A DNA stretch of 23,901 nt from Ilumatobacteraceae bacterium. Lineage in GTDB: Bacteria > Actinomycetota > Acidimicrobiia > Acidimicrobiales > Ilumatobacteraceae. Positions 6,890-14,094 of this stretch are shown piece by piece. Below the pieces are notes generated by a model. It was given only the letters and a program-made list of their open reading frames with translations, did not search any database and was not told where the DNA came from. The stretch is taken from the NCBI GenBank assembly GCA_025463305.1, contig JAOBWK010000004.1, positions 1 to 23,901 on the forward strand. The letters run 5' to 3'. The position numbers and the translations under genes are program-made. The first letter of the stretch is position 1; the number at the start of each line of letters is the position of its first letter.

Positions 6890-8518
6890 ATGCTGGGTTC
6901 GATGCAGGACACACCGCTGTCCATCATCCATCTGTTCGAGCGGGCCGAGAAGTACCACGGCGAGAAGAGCATCATCACGTCGACCCCGGTCGGGCTGGAG
7001 CGCACGGACTATGCGACGTGGGCGAACCGCACCCGCCGGCTCGGCGGTGTGCTCGACCAGTTGGGCATCTCGGCCGACGGCCGGGTCGCGACATTCGCGT
7101 GGAACACCGCCCGCCACCTGGAGCTGTACTTCGCCGCGCCGTGCAGCGGTCGGGTGCTGCACACCCTCAACATCCGGCTGTTCCCGGAGCAGCTGACGTA
7201 CATCGTCAACCATGCCGAGGACGAGGTGATCTTCGCCGACCGCAGCCTGCTCGGGTTGCTGCAACCGCTGCTGAAGACGTTCGAGACCGTCAAGCACCTC
7301 GTGGTGATGGACGACGGCCGCGGCGACATGCCCACCGACTTCGCCGGCATCGAGCTGCACGACTACGAGGAGCTGCTCGCCGCCGCGGAGCCCGTCGAGT
7401 GGACCGTCGTGCCGGAGAACACCGCGGCGAGCATGTGCTACACGAGCGGCACGACCGGCAACCCGAAGGGCGTCGTCTACTCGCACCGCAGCACGTTCAT
7501 GCACACCTTCGGCGTGATGACCGCCGACTCGCTGGGCGCGCGGGAGAGCGACGTGATCCTGCCCGTCGTGCCGATGTTCCATGCCAACGCCTGGGGCCTC
7601 GCCCACGCAGCCGTCGCCACCGGCGCGAGCCTCGTGATGCCCGGCCCGGACCTGTCGGGCAAGGCAATCGCCGACCTGATCGTCGATCAACACGTGACGG
7701 TGGCGGCTGGCGTGCCGACGATCTGGATGGCCGTGCTGCCCGAGCTCAAGGATCGCGACACGAGCAGCCTGCGCGCCATCCCGTGCGGCGGCTCGGCGGT
7801 GCCGAAGGCGCTGAGCGAGGCGTACCGCGCCGCCACCGGCCTACCGATCCTGCAGGCGTGGGGGCTGACCGAGACCAGTCCGGTGGCGTCCGTCGGCCAG
7901 CTGCGTGCGGCCGAGCTCGACCTGCCGCAGGAGGAACAGGCCGACCTGCGCGCCTCGGTGGGGCTCATCGCGTTCGGCGTCGACTGCCGCGTCGTCGAGC
8001 CCGACACCACCAACCAGGTGCCCCGCGACGGTGAGACGAGCGGCGAGCTGCAGTGCCGCGGCTCGTGGATCGCTGCCGGGTACTACAACGACCCGCGCTC
8101 GGGCGACAGCTTCACCGCCGACGGCTGGCTGCGCACCGGCGACGTCGCGGTGATGGACGACACCGGGCGGATCTACCTCGTCGACCGCACCAAGGACCTG
8201 ATCAAGAGTGGCGGCGAGTGGATCAGCTCCGTCGAGCTGGAGAACGAGCTGATGGCGCACCCGAAGATCAAGGAGGCCGCGGTCGTCGGCGTGCCGCACG
8301 TGCGCTGGAGCGAGCGCCCCCTGGCGTGCGTGGTGCTGCAGCCGGGTGAGACGCTCACCAAGGACGAGGTCCTCGCCTTCATCGCGCCCCGCGTTGCCAA
8401 GTGGCAGATCCCTGACGACGTCGTGTTCATCGACGAGGTGCCCAAGACCAGCGTCGGCAAGTTCAGCAAGAAGACCCTGCGCGACCAGTTCGCCGACTAC
8501 GTCCTCCCCGGCCAGTAA
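6890..8518 (+). CDS. Medium/long-chain fatty acyl-CoA ligase (AMP-dependent, FadD/AlkK-like)
   Basis: This enzyme activates a carboxylic acid with ATP through an acyl-adenylate and transfers it to CoA. The 542-residue product shows the P-loop-like motif YTSGTTGNPKG (184-194), then a WGLTETSPV adenylate-binding motif, the hinge region GWLRTGDVA with YLVDRTKDLIKSGGEWIS, and the catalytic Lys near the C-terminus in PKTSVGKFSKKTLR. The N-terminal MLGSMQDTPLSI resembles that of long/medium-chain ligases and supports ATG 6890, preceded by GAGGGGG (6879-6885). A second ATG at 6902 is possible. Substrate length cannot be told from sequence alone. It faces the DinB-like gene and ends at a shared hairpin; frame-open sequence upstream of 6890 is the antisense of the membrane-protein and tpx genes. 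Confidence 0.93.
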   Translation: MLGSMQDTPLSIIHLFERAEKYHGEKSIITSTPVGLERTDYATWANRTRRLGGVLDQLGISADGRVATFAWNTARHLELYFAAPCSGRVLHTLNIRLFPEQLTYIVNHAEDEVIFADRSLLGLLQPLLKTFETVKHLVVMDDGRGDMPTDFAGIELHDYEELLAAAEPVEWTVVPENTAASMCYTSGTTGNPKGVVYSHRSTFMHTFGVMTADSLGARESDVILPVVPMFHANAWGLAHAAVATGASLVMPGPDLSGKAIADLIVDQHVTVAAGVPTIWMAVLPELKDRDTSSLRAIPCGGSAVPKALSEAYRAATGLPILQAWGLTETSPVASVGQLRAAELDLPQEEQADLRASVGLIAFGVDCRVVEPDTTNQVPRDGETSGELQCRGSWIAAGYYNDPRSGDSFTADGWLRTGDVAVMDDTGRIYLVDRTKDLIKSGGEWISSVELENELMAHPKIKEAAVVGVPHVRWSERPLACVVLQPGETLTKDEVLAFIAPRVAKWQIPDDVVFIDEVPKTSVGKFSKKTLRDQFADYVLPGQ

Positions 8519-8520
8519 CC

Positions 8521-8574
8521 GCGAACTGCACGCACGATCGGCCCGGTTCCGGGCCGTGTGAACGTGCGGTTCGC
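8521..8574. terminator. Bidirectional hairpin between convergent genes
   Basis: GCGAACTGCACG (8521-8532) pairs with CGTGCGGTTCGC (8563-8574) apart from one T-G wobble, and inside it CGGCCCGG (8539-8546) pairs with CCGGGCCG (8549-8556). The long cruciform-like stem lies exactly between the stops of the acyl-CoA ligase (plus) and the DinB-like gene (minus). There is no T tract, so any termination would not be of the classical intrinsic type. Confidence 0.6.
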
Positions 8575-8582
8575 CGTTCGGG

Positions 8583-9149
8583 CTACGGGGTGCGGCCGAC
8601 GAGGGCCAGGAGGCGGGTCTGGGGGTCGGCGTCGGCAGGGACGGCGACGAGGTCGCCGAACATGCTCGGGCCGCGCATCGCATCGGCGACGGGGAGCAGG
8701 CGGGCCAGGGCGACCTCGACGAGATCGGGATCGAGGCGGTCGTCGGCCCCGACGGCGCGGGCGAGGTCCCACGTGTGGATGATGGTGTCGCCGACGTTGT
8801 AGCCGAGCATGTCGTCGACGGTGACCTCGCCGCGCCAGGTCTTCACGATGCGGTCGAGCACGCCGGGTGCGGCGATGGCCGACGTGACGGCCGCAGACGC
8901 GTCGGCACACGCGGCGGCCGGATCGTCGCCGGCGTGGCGACCGGGATCGACCATCGGGTTCATCGGGGCGCGCTCGCCGGCGATCGTCGCGATGATGGCG
9001 TGCTGCACCGCGACAACATGCCCGACGACGTCGCGAGCCGTCCACTCCGAGCACGGCGACTGAGCATCCCAGTCCGTGGCCGCGGTGGCGCGCACGACCC
9101 GCCCGAACCCGTCGATCGCGCGCAGGTACCGGTCGCTGTCGAGGCTCAT
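8583..9149 (-). CDS. DinB-like/TIGR03086-type mycothiol-dependent metalloenzyme family protein
   Basis: The 188-residue product fits the actinobacterial maleylpyruvate-isomerase N-terminal/DinB-like four-helix family. The motif CSEWTARDVVGHVVAVQHAI carries a potential metal-binding His, and GDTIIHTWDLARAVG near residue 130 carries the second conserved His with the typical HxWDLARA signature. Members are proposed to use mycothiol or act on small electrophiles; the substrate here is unknown. The ATG at 9149 is preceded by TACGCT at 9161-9156, 6 nt away, which suggests a leaderless transcript. A longer frame in another register covers the same area but is a shadow. It is divergent from the ABC transporter and converges on the acyl-CoA ligase. 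Confidence 0.82.
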   Translation of the reverse strand: MSLDSDRYLRAIDGFGRVVRATAATDWDAQSPCSEWTARDVVGHVVAVQHAIIATIAGERAPMNPMVDPGRHAGDDPAAACADASAAVTSAIAAPGVLDRIVKTWRGEVTVDDMLGYNVGDTIIHTWDLARAVGADDRLDPDLVEVALARLLPVADAMRGPSMFGDLVAVPADADPQTRLLALVGRTP

Positions 9150-9155
9150 CGGCGC

Positions 9156-9161
9156 AGCGTA
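9156..9161 (-). promoter_or_regulatory. Candidate -10 of the DinB-like gene
   Basis: TACGCT read on the minus strand matches TAnnnT and ends 6 nt before the ATG at 9149, so +1 would fall on or beside the start codon. No clear -35. Confidence 0.4.
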
Positions 9162-9211
9162 GAACGCAGCCAGGCGCCCAGTCGCACCTGCTCGCCATCG
9201 GGTCGCTCGGC

Positions 9212-9237
9212 TAAGGTACGGCTTTCACTTCAGGGGA
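9212..9237 (+). promoter_or_regulatory. Candidate -10 and ribosome binding site of the ABC transporter operon
   Basis: TAAGGT (9212-9217) fits TAnnnT and is followed by AGGGGAG (about 9231-9237), a strong Shine-Dalgarno sequence 10 nt before ATG 9248. This implies a leadered mRNA of roughly 24 nt, unlike the leaderless pattern of several other genes here. Confidence 0.45.
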
Positions 9238-9247
9238 GAACACACAG

Positions 9248-10231
9248 ATGAAGATGCGCAAATACGCGGCGTTCGCCGTCGCCGGAGTCGTCGTGCTCGC
9301 GGCCTGCGGCAGCGACAAGAAGACCGAGACCACGACGGCGGTCACCACCGCCGTGACGACGGCGGCCACCACGTCCGCCAGCACGGCCGCCACCACAGCG
9401 CCCACCACGGCGACGTCCGGTGGCGACACGACGACGCCCGCCAGCGGCGCCGTTTCGAGCACGCCTGCCGGTGGCACGATCGATTGCAAGCCGGTGAAGG
9501 CCGGCGTCCTGTCGGTCGTCACCAGCCTGCCCGGACCGAACTTCTGGGGCACCACCAACGCCGAGGTCGATCCCGACGCCATCAAGAGCGGCATCGAGTA
9601 CGACATGGCCAACGACATCGCGGCCAAGTGCGGCCTGAAGATGGAGTTCCGCAACGAGGGCTTCGATGCGCTCGTCGCCGGTCAGATCGCTGCCGACAGC
9701 TACGACATCGCCCTCTCGCAGGTCACCATCACCGATGACCGCGCCAAGGTCGTCGACTTCTCCGTCGGCTACTTCAAGAGCGACCAGGGCCTGCTCGTCA
9801 AGAAGGGCACTGTCGTCAAGACCTGGGACGACGTCAAGAAGCTGAAGATCGGTGTCCAGGCGTCCACGACGGCCGAGTACTACTTCACCTCGGGCGAGGT
9901 GCCCGGCTGGTCCCTCGACGGCGTCAAGTCGTACCCCGACCTGTCGTCCGCCTACGCCGCGCTGAACGCCGGCCAGGTCGACGGCATCGTCATCGACACC
10001 CCGATCAACCTCGGCCAGGCATCACAGTCGGGCGGCAAGCTCGAGGTCGTCGGCCAGTTCAAGACGGGCGAGGAGTACGGCGCGATCTTCGGCAAGGGCA
10101 ACGGCAAGAAGGCCATCTTCGATCCGATCATCCAGGGCCTGATCGACGACGGCACCGTGAACTCGCTCATCGCCAAGTACCTCGGTGGCGACCCCACCAC
10201 CGTTCCGTTCATCGACGTCCCGTCGTCCTGA
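9248..10231 (+). CDS. Polar amino-acid ABC transporter, substrate-binding lipoprotein
   Basis: The product (327 residues) is a membrane-anchored periplasmic-type binding protein (SBP_bac_3 family). The lipobox VVVLAAC puts the lipidated Cys at residue 20. A Thr/Ala/Ser-rich tether of about 55 residues follows, then the binding fold from about residue 78. Signature blocks are SGIEYDMANDIAAKCG, the DALVAGQIAADSYDIAL strand, and TITDDRAKVVDFSVGYFKSDQG, the family's ligand-binding core with Arg and Asp residues for the amino-acid carboxyl and amino groups. Lobe two includes GVQASTTAEYYF and the AYAALNAGQVDGIVID motif. It is the first gene of a three-gene operon with a permease and ATPase. The exact ligand cannot be called. 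Confidence 0.94.
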   Translation: MKMRKYAAFAVAGVVVLAACGSDKKTETTTAVTTAVTTAATTSASTAATTAPTTATSGGDTTTPASGAVSSTPAGGTIDCKPVKAGVLSVVTSLPGPNFWGTTNAEVDPDAIKSGIEYDMANDIAAKCGLKMEFRNEGFDALVAGQIAADSYDIALSQVTITDDRAKVVDFSVGYFKSDQGLLVKKGTVVKTWDDVKKLKIGVQASTTAEYYFTSGEVPGWSLDGVKSYPDLSSAYAALNAGQVDGIVIDTPINLGQASQSGGKLEVVGQFKTGEEYGAIFGKGNGKKAIFDPIIQGLIDDGTVNSLIAKYLGGDPTTVPFIDVPSS

Positions 10232-10241
10232 GCAAACGGCG

Positions 10242-11228
10242 TTGAACGAGCCGAGCCTCATCACCGGCTCACCCGCCCCACGGCGGGTGAGCCGGGTGCT
10301 CACCTACCGCAAGGCTGCGGTCATCAGCCTGCTGTTCCCGCCGGCCGGGATCCCGGCGATGTACCACTCGCTCAAGGCCGGCCGATTGGCGAAGGCCGGC
10401 GAGGTCGAGCCGGCGCGCGAGGCCGGCGGCAAGGCGCGGGACTGGTCGTGGTACGCCGTCGGCGTCGGCCTGACGGTGTACGTGATCGCGTTCTTGCTGT
10501 TCATCCTGTTCAACAACCACGGCGCGGTTCGAGTCGTCTTCTTCGGCTGGTCGATCCTGACCAACGGCAAGGCCTGGCACTCGATGCTGAAAGGCTTCTG
10601 GATCAATGTCCAGGTGTTCTTCATCACCGAGATCATCGTGCTGGTCTGGGCGCTCGTCGTGGCCATCGTCCGGCTCCTGCCGGGCAAGGCGTGCCGACCG
10701 ATCCGGCTGCTCGCCACGCTGTACGTCGACATCTTCCGAGGCATCCCGGCGATCCTCGTCGTCTACCTCGTCGGCCTCGGCTTCCTGCAGGCGAAGGTGC
10801 CGATCGTCGGTGACCTGTCCGACATCCAGTACGTGATCCTCGCGCTCACGCTGACGTACGGCGCCTACGTGTCCGAGGTGTACCGCGCCGGTATCGAATC
10901 GGTGCACTGGAGCCAGGTCGCGGCAGCCCGCTCGCTCGGGCTGTCGTACACCCAAGCCCTACGACACGTGGTCGTGCCGCAAGCCGTGCGCCGCGTCATC
11001 CCGCCGCTGCTCAACGACTTCATCGGCCTGCAGAAGGACACCGCGATCATCAGCGTGATCGGCGTGCTCGACGTGGTCAACCGGGCCAGGTTCATCAACA
11101 ACTCCAAGGGCACCCTTGCCGCGTACTCGTTGGCAGCGCTGCTCTTCCTGGCCGTCACCATTCCTTTCACGCGTTGGCTGGAATGGCTGCAGAAGCGCAG
11201 CCAGAACCGCATGCAGGGAGGTCACTGA
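10242..11228 (+). CDS. Amino-acid ABC permease (HisM/GlnP type) with an N-terminal CD225/dispanin-like domain
   Basis: The C-terminal two thirds form a HisM/GlnP inner-membrane permease. Hydrophobic segments surround IFRGIPAILVVYLVGLG, the EAA loop reads EVYRAGIESVHWSQVAAARS, then LGLSYTQALRHVVVPQA and QKDTAIISVIGV. The N-terminal part is unusual: residues about 22-85 (KAAVISLLFPPAGIPAMYHS, then LKAGRLAKAGEVEPAREAG, GKARDWSWYAVGVG) follow the CD225/dispanin consensus, which has a hydrophobic hairpin, a K-x6-G-x4-A-x5-A spacer and a second helix. Normal permeases of this family lack it. TTG 10242, 10 bases after the binding-protein stop, is the longest plausible start (328 residues); GTG 10287 and GTG 10296 (with GGGTGA upstream) are alternatives and all retain the extra domain. 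The downstream ATPase follows 2 bases after the stop. Confidence 0.86.
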   Translation: MNEPSLITGSPAPRRVSRVLTYRKAAVISLLFPPAGIPAMYHSLKAGRLAKAGEVEPAREAGGKARDWSWYAVGVGLTVYVIAFLLFILFNNHGAVRVVFFGWSILTNGKAWHSMLKGFWINVQVFFITEIIVLVWALVVAIVRLLPGKACRPIRLLATLYVDIFRGIPAILVVYLVGLGFLQAKVPIVGDLSDIQYVILALTLTYGAYVSEVYRAGIESVHWSQVAAARSLGLSYTQALRHVVVPQAVRRVIPPLLNDFIGLQKDTAIISVIGVLDVVNRARFINNSKGTLAAYSLAALLFLAVTIPFTRWLEWLQKRSQNRMQGGH

Positions 11229-11230
11229 TC

Positions 11231-11974
11231 ATGGCGTTCCTCGAGATCCGCGACGTGCACAAGCACTTCGGGGCGGCACACATCCTGCGGGGCATCAGTC
11301 TCGATGTCGACCTGCATCAAGTCGTCTGCCTGATCGGCGCGTCGGGCAGCGGCAAGAGCACGTTGCTGCGCTGCATCAACTCGCTGGAGATCATCGACGG
11401 CGGCGTGATCCGGCTCGACGGTGATCGCTGCAGCGGCCCCGGCATCGACGTCGACGCCCTCCGCCAGGAGATCGGCATCGTCTTCCAGTCGTTCAACCTG
11501 TTCCCGCACATGACGGTCCTGGACAACATCACCCTGGCGCCGCGCAAGGTGCTGCGGATGTCGAAGGCCGAGGCCGAGGAGCGGGCGATGGGCCTGCTCA
11601 CCCGCATCGGACTGGCGGCCAAGGCCACGGACTACCCCGACCGGCTGTCCGGCGGACAGCAGCAGCGCGTCGCCATCGTGCGCGCTCTGGCGATGGAGCC
11701 GCGCCTGATGCTGCTCGACGAGATCACCTCCGCGCTGGACCCCGAGCTGGTCGCCGAGGTGCTCAACATCGTCCGCGACCTGGCTCGCGACGGGATGACG
11801 ATGATGCTCGCCACCCACGAGATGCACTTCGCCAAGGAGGTGTCGTCCAAGGTGTGCTTCCTGCACGAGGGCGTCATCCTCGAAGAGGGTCCGCCGGCGC
11901 AGATCTTCGGCGACCCCACCGAGGAGCGCACCCAGGCGTTCCTCAAGCGCATCATCGACGCCGGCCGCCTCTAG
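11231..11974 (+). CDS. Amino-acid ABC transporter ATP-binding protein (GlnQ/HisP type)
   Basis: The 247-residue ATPase powers the transporter encoded just upstream. Walker A is GASGSGKST (36-44), the Q-loop region reads IGIVFQSFNLFPHMTVLDNI as in polar amino-acid ATPases, the signature is LSGGQQQRVAI near residue 139, Walker B is LMLLDEITSALDP and the switch His lies in ATHEMHFA. The usual Pro of DEPTSALDP is Ile here, a tolerated variation. The segment EEGPPAQIFGDPTEERTQAF near the end is typical. The start ATG 11231 has GGGAGGT just upstream, ending 8 nt before it. It is the last gene of the operon; a GC-rich hairpin follows the stop. Confidence 0.96.
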   Translation: MAFLEIRDVHKHFGAAHILRGISLDVDLHQVVCLIGASGSGKSTLLRCINSLEIIDGGVIRLDGDRCSGPGIDVDALRQEIGIVFQSFNLFPHMTVLDNITLAPRKVLRMSKAEAEERAMGLLTRIGLAAKATDYPDRLSGGQQQRVAIVRALAMEPRLMLLDEITSALDPELVAEVLNIVRDLARDGMTMMLATHEMHFAKEVSSKVCFLHEGVILEEGPPAQIFGDPTEERTQAFLKRIIDAGRL

Positions 11975-11988
11975 CTCCACGAGAGTGC

Positions 11989-12020
11989 GGGCGGCGCGAA
12001 CCCCTTGAACGCGCGCGCCC
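11989..12020 (+). terminator. GC-rich hairpin after the ABC operon
   Basis: GGGCGGCGCG (11989-11998) pairs with CGCGCGCCC (12012-12020) as about nine base pairs with a single bulged G and a loop of 13 nt. It lies 15 bases after the ATPase stop and before the TetR promoter. No T tract follows. Confidence 0.4.
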
Positions 12021-12058
12021 CGATGCCGATCGCAACGATGTGCCTCTGCGTGTGCCAC

Positions 12059-12087
12059 TTGACACTGAGACAGATCTGTCTTATCGT
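12059..12087 (+). promoter_or_regulatory. Strong promoter of the TetR-diiron operon
   Basis: The -35 is a perfect TTGACA (12059-12064), the spacer is exactly 17 bp (12065-12081) and the -10 is TATCGT (12082-12087, four of six). With the usual 6-7 nt to +1, transcription would begin at or one base beside the ATG at 12094, so the message is probably leaderless. This is the best promoter match in the window. Confidence 0.82.
12068..12081. promoter_or_regulatory. Palindromic operator inside the promoter spacer
   Basis: AGACAGATCTGTCT is a perfect 14-bp inverted repeat that occupies most of the spacer between -35 and -10. A dimer bound here would block RNA polymerase. The neighbouring TetR-family gene is the natural candidate to bind it (autoregulation); this is inference from position. 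Confidence 0.7.
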
Positions 12088-12093
12088 CTCACC

Positions 12094-12684
12094 ATGACCC
12101 CGGCCGAGACGCGCATCCTCGACGCCGCCAAGGCGTGTTGCGAGCGCTGGGGCATCGCCAAGGTCGGCGTCGACGACATCGCCGCTGCGGCCGGCGTCTC
12201 CCGGGCCACGCTCTACCGCATCTTCCCCGGCGGCCGCGACATCGTGTTCGACGCGCTTCGCGTCCGCGAGCTGGAGGAGTTCTTCACCCGGCTCAAGGCA
12301 GGCGTCGTCGGTGTGGCGTCGCTCGAGGACCTGCTCGTGCGCACCGTCGTCGTCGCCACCCACGAGCTGCGCGCCGACGATCACCTCGCGCTGATGTTGA
12401 TGTCCGAGCCCGGCGACACGCTGTCCCAGCTCACGGTGCAGGGCCTGCCACGCATCATCCGGATGGCGTCGCTGTTCCTCGCCCCGCTCGTCGACTCGTA
12501 CCTGGGCCGTGCCGAGGCCGCGCGGTTGGTCGACCTGCTCGCCCGTCTCGTCATCTCGTACTTCTTGGCACCGTCCGACCACGTCGACCTCGGCGACGAA
12601 GCGTCGGCCCGGACATTCATCCGCATCCAGATCCTGCCGGCGTTCCAGTCGCCGGACGTCATCCCCTCGGGAGTTCCATCATGA
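12094..12684 (+). CDS. TetR/AcrR family transcriptional regulator
   Basis: The 196-residue product is a typical TetR repressor. The N-terminal DNA-binding domain contains ILDAAKACCERWGIAKVGV followed by the helix-turn-helix DDIAAAAGVSRATLYRIFPG (about 27-46). The rest is a helical ligand-binding domain with no recognisable ligand signature. ATG 12094 begins right at the expected +1 of a strong promoter containing a 14-bp palindrome. Its stop codon overlaps the start of the diiron oxygenase gene (ATGA at 12681-12684), so both are coupled in translation and probably respond to the substrate or product of that enzyme. The frame is open upstream to 11854 but that overlaps the ABC ATPase and is not coding. 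Confidence 0.94.
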   Translation: MTPAETRILDAAKACCERWGIAKVGVDDIAAAAGVSRATLYRIFPGGRDIVFDALRVRELEEFFTRLKAGVVGVASLEDLLVRTVVVATHELRADDHLALMLMSEPGDTLSQLTVQGLPRIIRMASLFLAPLVDSYLGRAEAARLVDLLARLVISYFLAPSDHVDLGDEASARTFIRIQILPAFQSPDVIPSGVPS

Positions 12685-13814
12685 CCGTCGTCCACAACGA
12701 CAACCAGACCATCCTCGGTCGTGGCGAGATCAACGACATCGACGAGATCCTCGCGATCCCCACCACGGATCCCAACGAGGTCGAGCACGTCGTCGTCAAC
12801 AACGCCGACACCATCTTCACCTGGGACTACTCGCTGACCCGGCCGCCGCTGCGCAAGCTGTACGAGAAGGCCAAGGTCGGTCAGTGGAACTCCACGACGG
12901 ATCTCGACTGGAGCACCGACGTCGACGTCGAGCGCACCATCAAGCAGGATCAGGAGATCCTCGGCACCGGCCTGGACCCGAACACGTTCATCGGCACGCC
13001 GGTGGAGAAGTGGGGCGACAAGGAATGGCTCGACTTCGGCATCGAGGGCCGCAACTGGATGCTCAGCCAGTTCCTCCACGGCGAGCAGGGCGCGCTGCTC
13101 TGCACCGCCAAGATCGTCGAGACCGTTCCGTGGTACGACGCCAAGCTCTACGCCAGCACCCAGGTCGTCGACGAAGCGCGCCACGTGGAGGTCTTCGGCC
13201 GGTACCTGAACGAGAAGCTCGGTGGCCAGTACCAGGTCAATGCGCACCTGCGTCTGCTGCTCGACGACATCATCAACGACAGCCGGTGGGACATGACCTA
13301 CCTCGGCATGCAGGTGATGGTCGAGGGCCTGGCCCTCGCTGCGTTCGGCTTCCTCCACCAGATCACCCAGGAACCGCTGCTCAAGAAGCTGCTCCGCTAT
13401 GTGATGAGCGACGAAGCCCGCCACGTCGCCTTCGGCGTGCTGTCCCTCAAAGAGGTCTACGACGGCATGACCGACGCAGAGATGAAGGACCGCCAGGAGT
13501 TCGCCTTCGAAGCCGCGGTGCGCATGCGTGACCGGTTCATGCAGCAAGAGGTCTGGGAGCGGATGGGCGTCAGCGTGCGCGAGGTGATGCCGTTGATCAT
13601 CAACGACCCCACTCGCGAGGTCTTCCAGTCGATGCTGTTCAGCAAGATCGTGCCGAACTGCAAGAAGCTCGGCCTGCTCGAGCGCAACGACCAGTGGCTC
13701 CGCCACCGGTTCGAGGAGATGGGTGTCATCCAGTTCGAGGACTGGGCCGACACGGGCGAGGAGTACACCACCTTCGAGCTCGACGCCGAGCCGGTGCCCG
13801 TCGCGGGGGAATGA
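12681..13814 (+). CDS. Diiron ferritin-like (R2-like) oxygenase-family protein
   Basis: The 377-residue product has a ferritin-like four-helix core with a complete carboxylate-bridged diiron site. The ligand candidates are E135 (HGEQGAL), E165 and H168 (DEARH), E215 (MVEGLAL), and E245 and H248 (DEARH); each Glu is followed by its ExxH partner 30 residues later, the canonical R2/desaturase/AurF spacing. The segment KAKVGQWNSTTDLDW before the core is typical of this subfamily. Such proteins activate oxygen to hydroxylate, desaturate or oxidise N or C atoms; the substrate here is unknown. No R2-type radical Tyr can be assigned with confidence, and no reductase, ferredoxin or ribonucleotide-reductase large subunit lies nearby. 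ATG 12681 overlaps the TetR stop codon. The acyl-CoA ligase 4 kb upstream might hint at lipid substrates, weakly. Confidence 0.88.
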   Translation: MTVVHNDNQTILGRGEINDIDEILAIPTTDPNEVEHVVVNNADTIFTWDYSLTRPPLRKLYEKAKVGQWNSTTDLDWSTDVDVERTIKQDQEILGTGLDPNTFIGTPVEKWGDKEWLDFGIEGRNWMLSQFLHGEQGALLCTAKIVETVPWYDAKLYASTQVVDEARHVEVFGRYLNEKLGGQYQVNAHLRLLLDDIINDSRWDMTYLGMQVMVEGLALAAFGFLHQITQEPLLKKLLRYVMSDEARHVAFGVLSLKEVYDGMTDAEMKDRQEFAFEAAVRMRDRFMQQEVWERMGVSVREVMPLIINDPTREVFQSMLFSKIVPNCKKLGLLERNDQWLRHRFEEMGVIQFEDWADTGEEYTTFELDAEPVPVAGE

Positions 13815-13817
13815 CCG

Positions 13818-14084
13818 TTACTCGTCGTCGGCGGGATCGTTCGGCACCACGAGCACCGGCAACGGTGCGCGGTGCACGATCTCGTAGGTGACCGAACCGA
13901 GCAGCAGCGCGGCCTTCAACGGCCCGCTGCCAACATGGCCGACGGCGATCATCACCGTCTGACGCGCCGCCGCCACATCCACCAATGCGTCCACGGGGCG
14001 CTGCTGCACGAGCTCGACCTCGATCGACCGAGCCGGAGAGAGGTGGACGAGGGTGTTGCTCAGCCACGGGAAATACAAGTACAA
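13818..14084 (-). pseudogene. Universal stress protein, 5'-truncated remnant
   Basis: Only the C-terminal half of a UspA-fold domain is present: EVELVQQRPVDALVDVAA, then TVMIAVGHVGSGPLKAALLL with GSVTYEIVHRAPLPVLVVP, which carries the Gly-rich ATP-binding loop and the last strand. The usual first half (strand one with VxxDGS and the first two helices) is missing; upstream the same strand lies antisense to the methyltransferase gene, which does not encode it. The only starts are TTG codons at 14084 and 14078. A full domain has about 140 residues; this has at most 88. It ends 3 bases from the diiron gene stop, tail to tail. It may be a dead remnant or, less likely, an expressed short protein. 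Confidence 0.72.
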
Positions 14085-14094
14085 TACAAGTTGT
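14056..14094 (+). promoter_or_regulatory. Promoter and direct-repeat operator of the methyltransferase gene
   Basis: A -10 TACAAT (14080-14085, five of six) lies 18 bp after a weak -35 TTGCTC (14056-14061) and 7 nt before GTG 14093, implying a leaderless message. The surrounding sequence is strikingly AT-rich for this genome: AATACAAGT occurs twice (14072-14080 and 14083-14091), exactly 11 bp apart, with the -10 between and partly within them. ACAAGTTGT (14086-14094) is also a near palindrome. Confidence 0.62.

Noticed and set aside
9320..9470. Thr/Ala-rich repeat region as an independent repeat element
   Set aside because: It is the tether between the lipidated Cys and the binding domain, as is common in lipoproteins of this group.
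11713..11745. Ile replacing the conserved Pro in the ABC ATPase Walker B segment (DEITSALDP) as a sign of inactivation
   Set aside because: The catalytic Glu and all other motifs are intact, and this position varies between active homologues.
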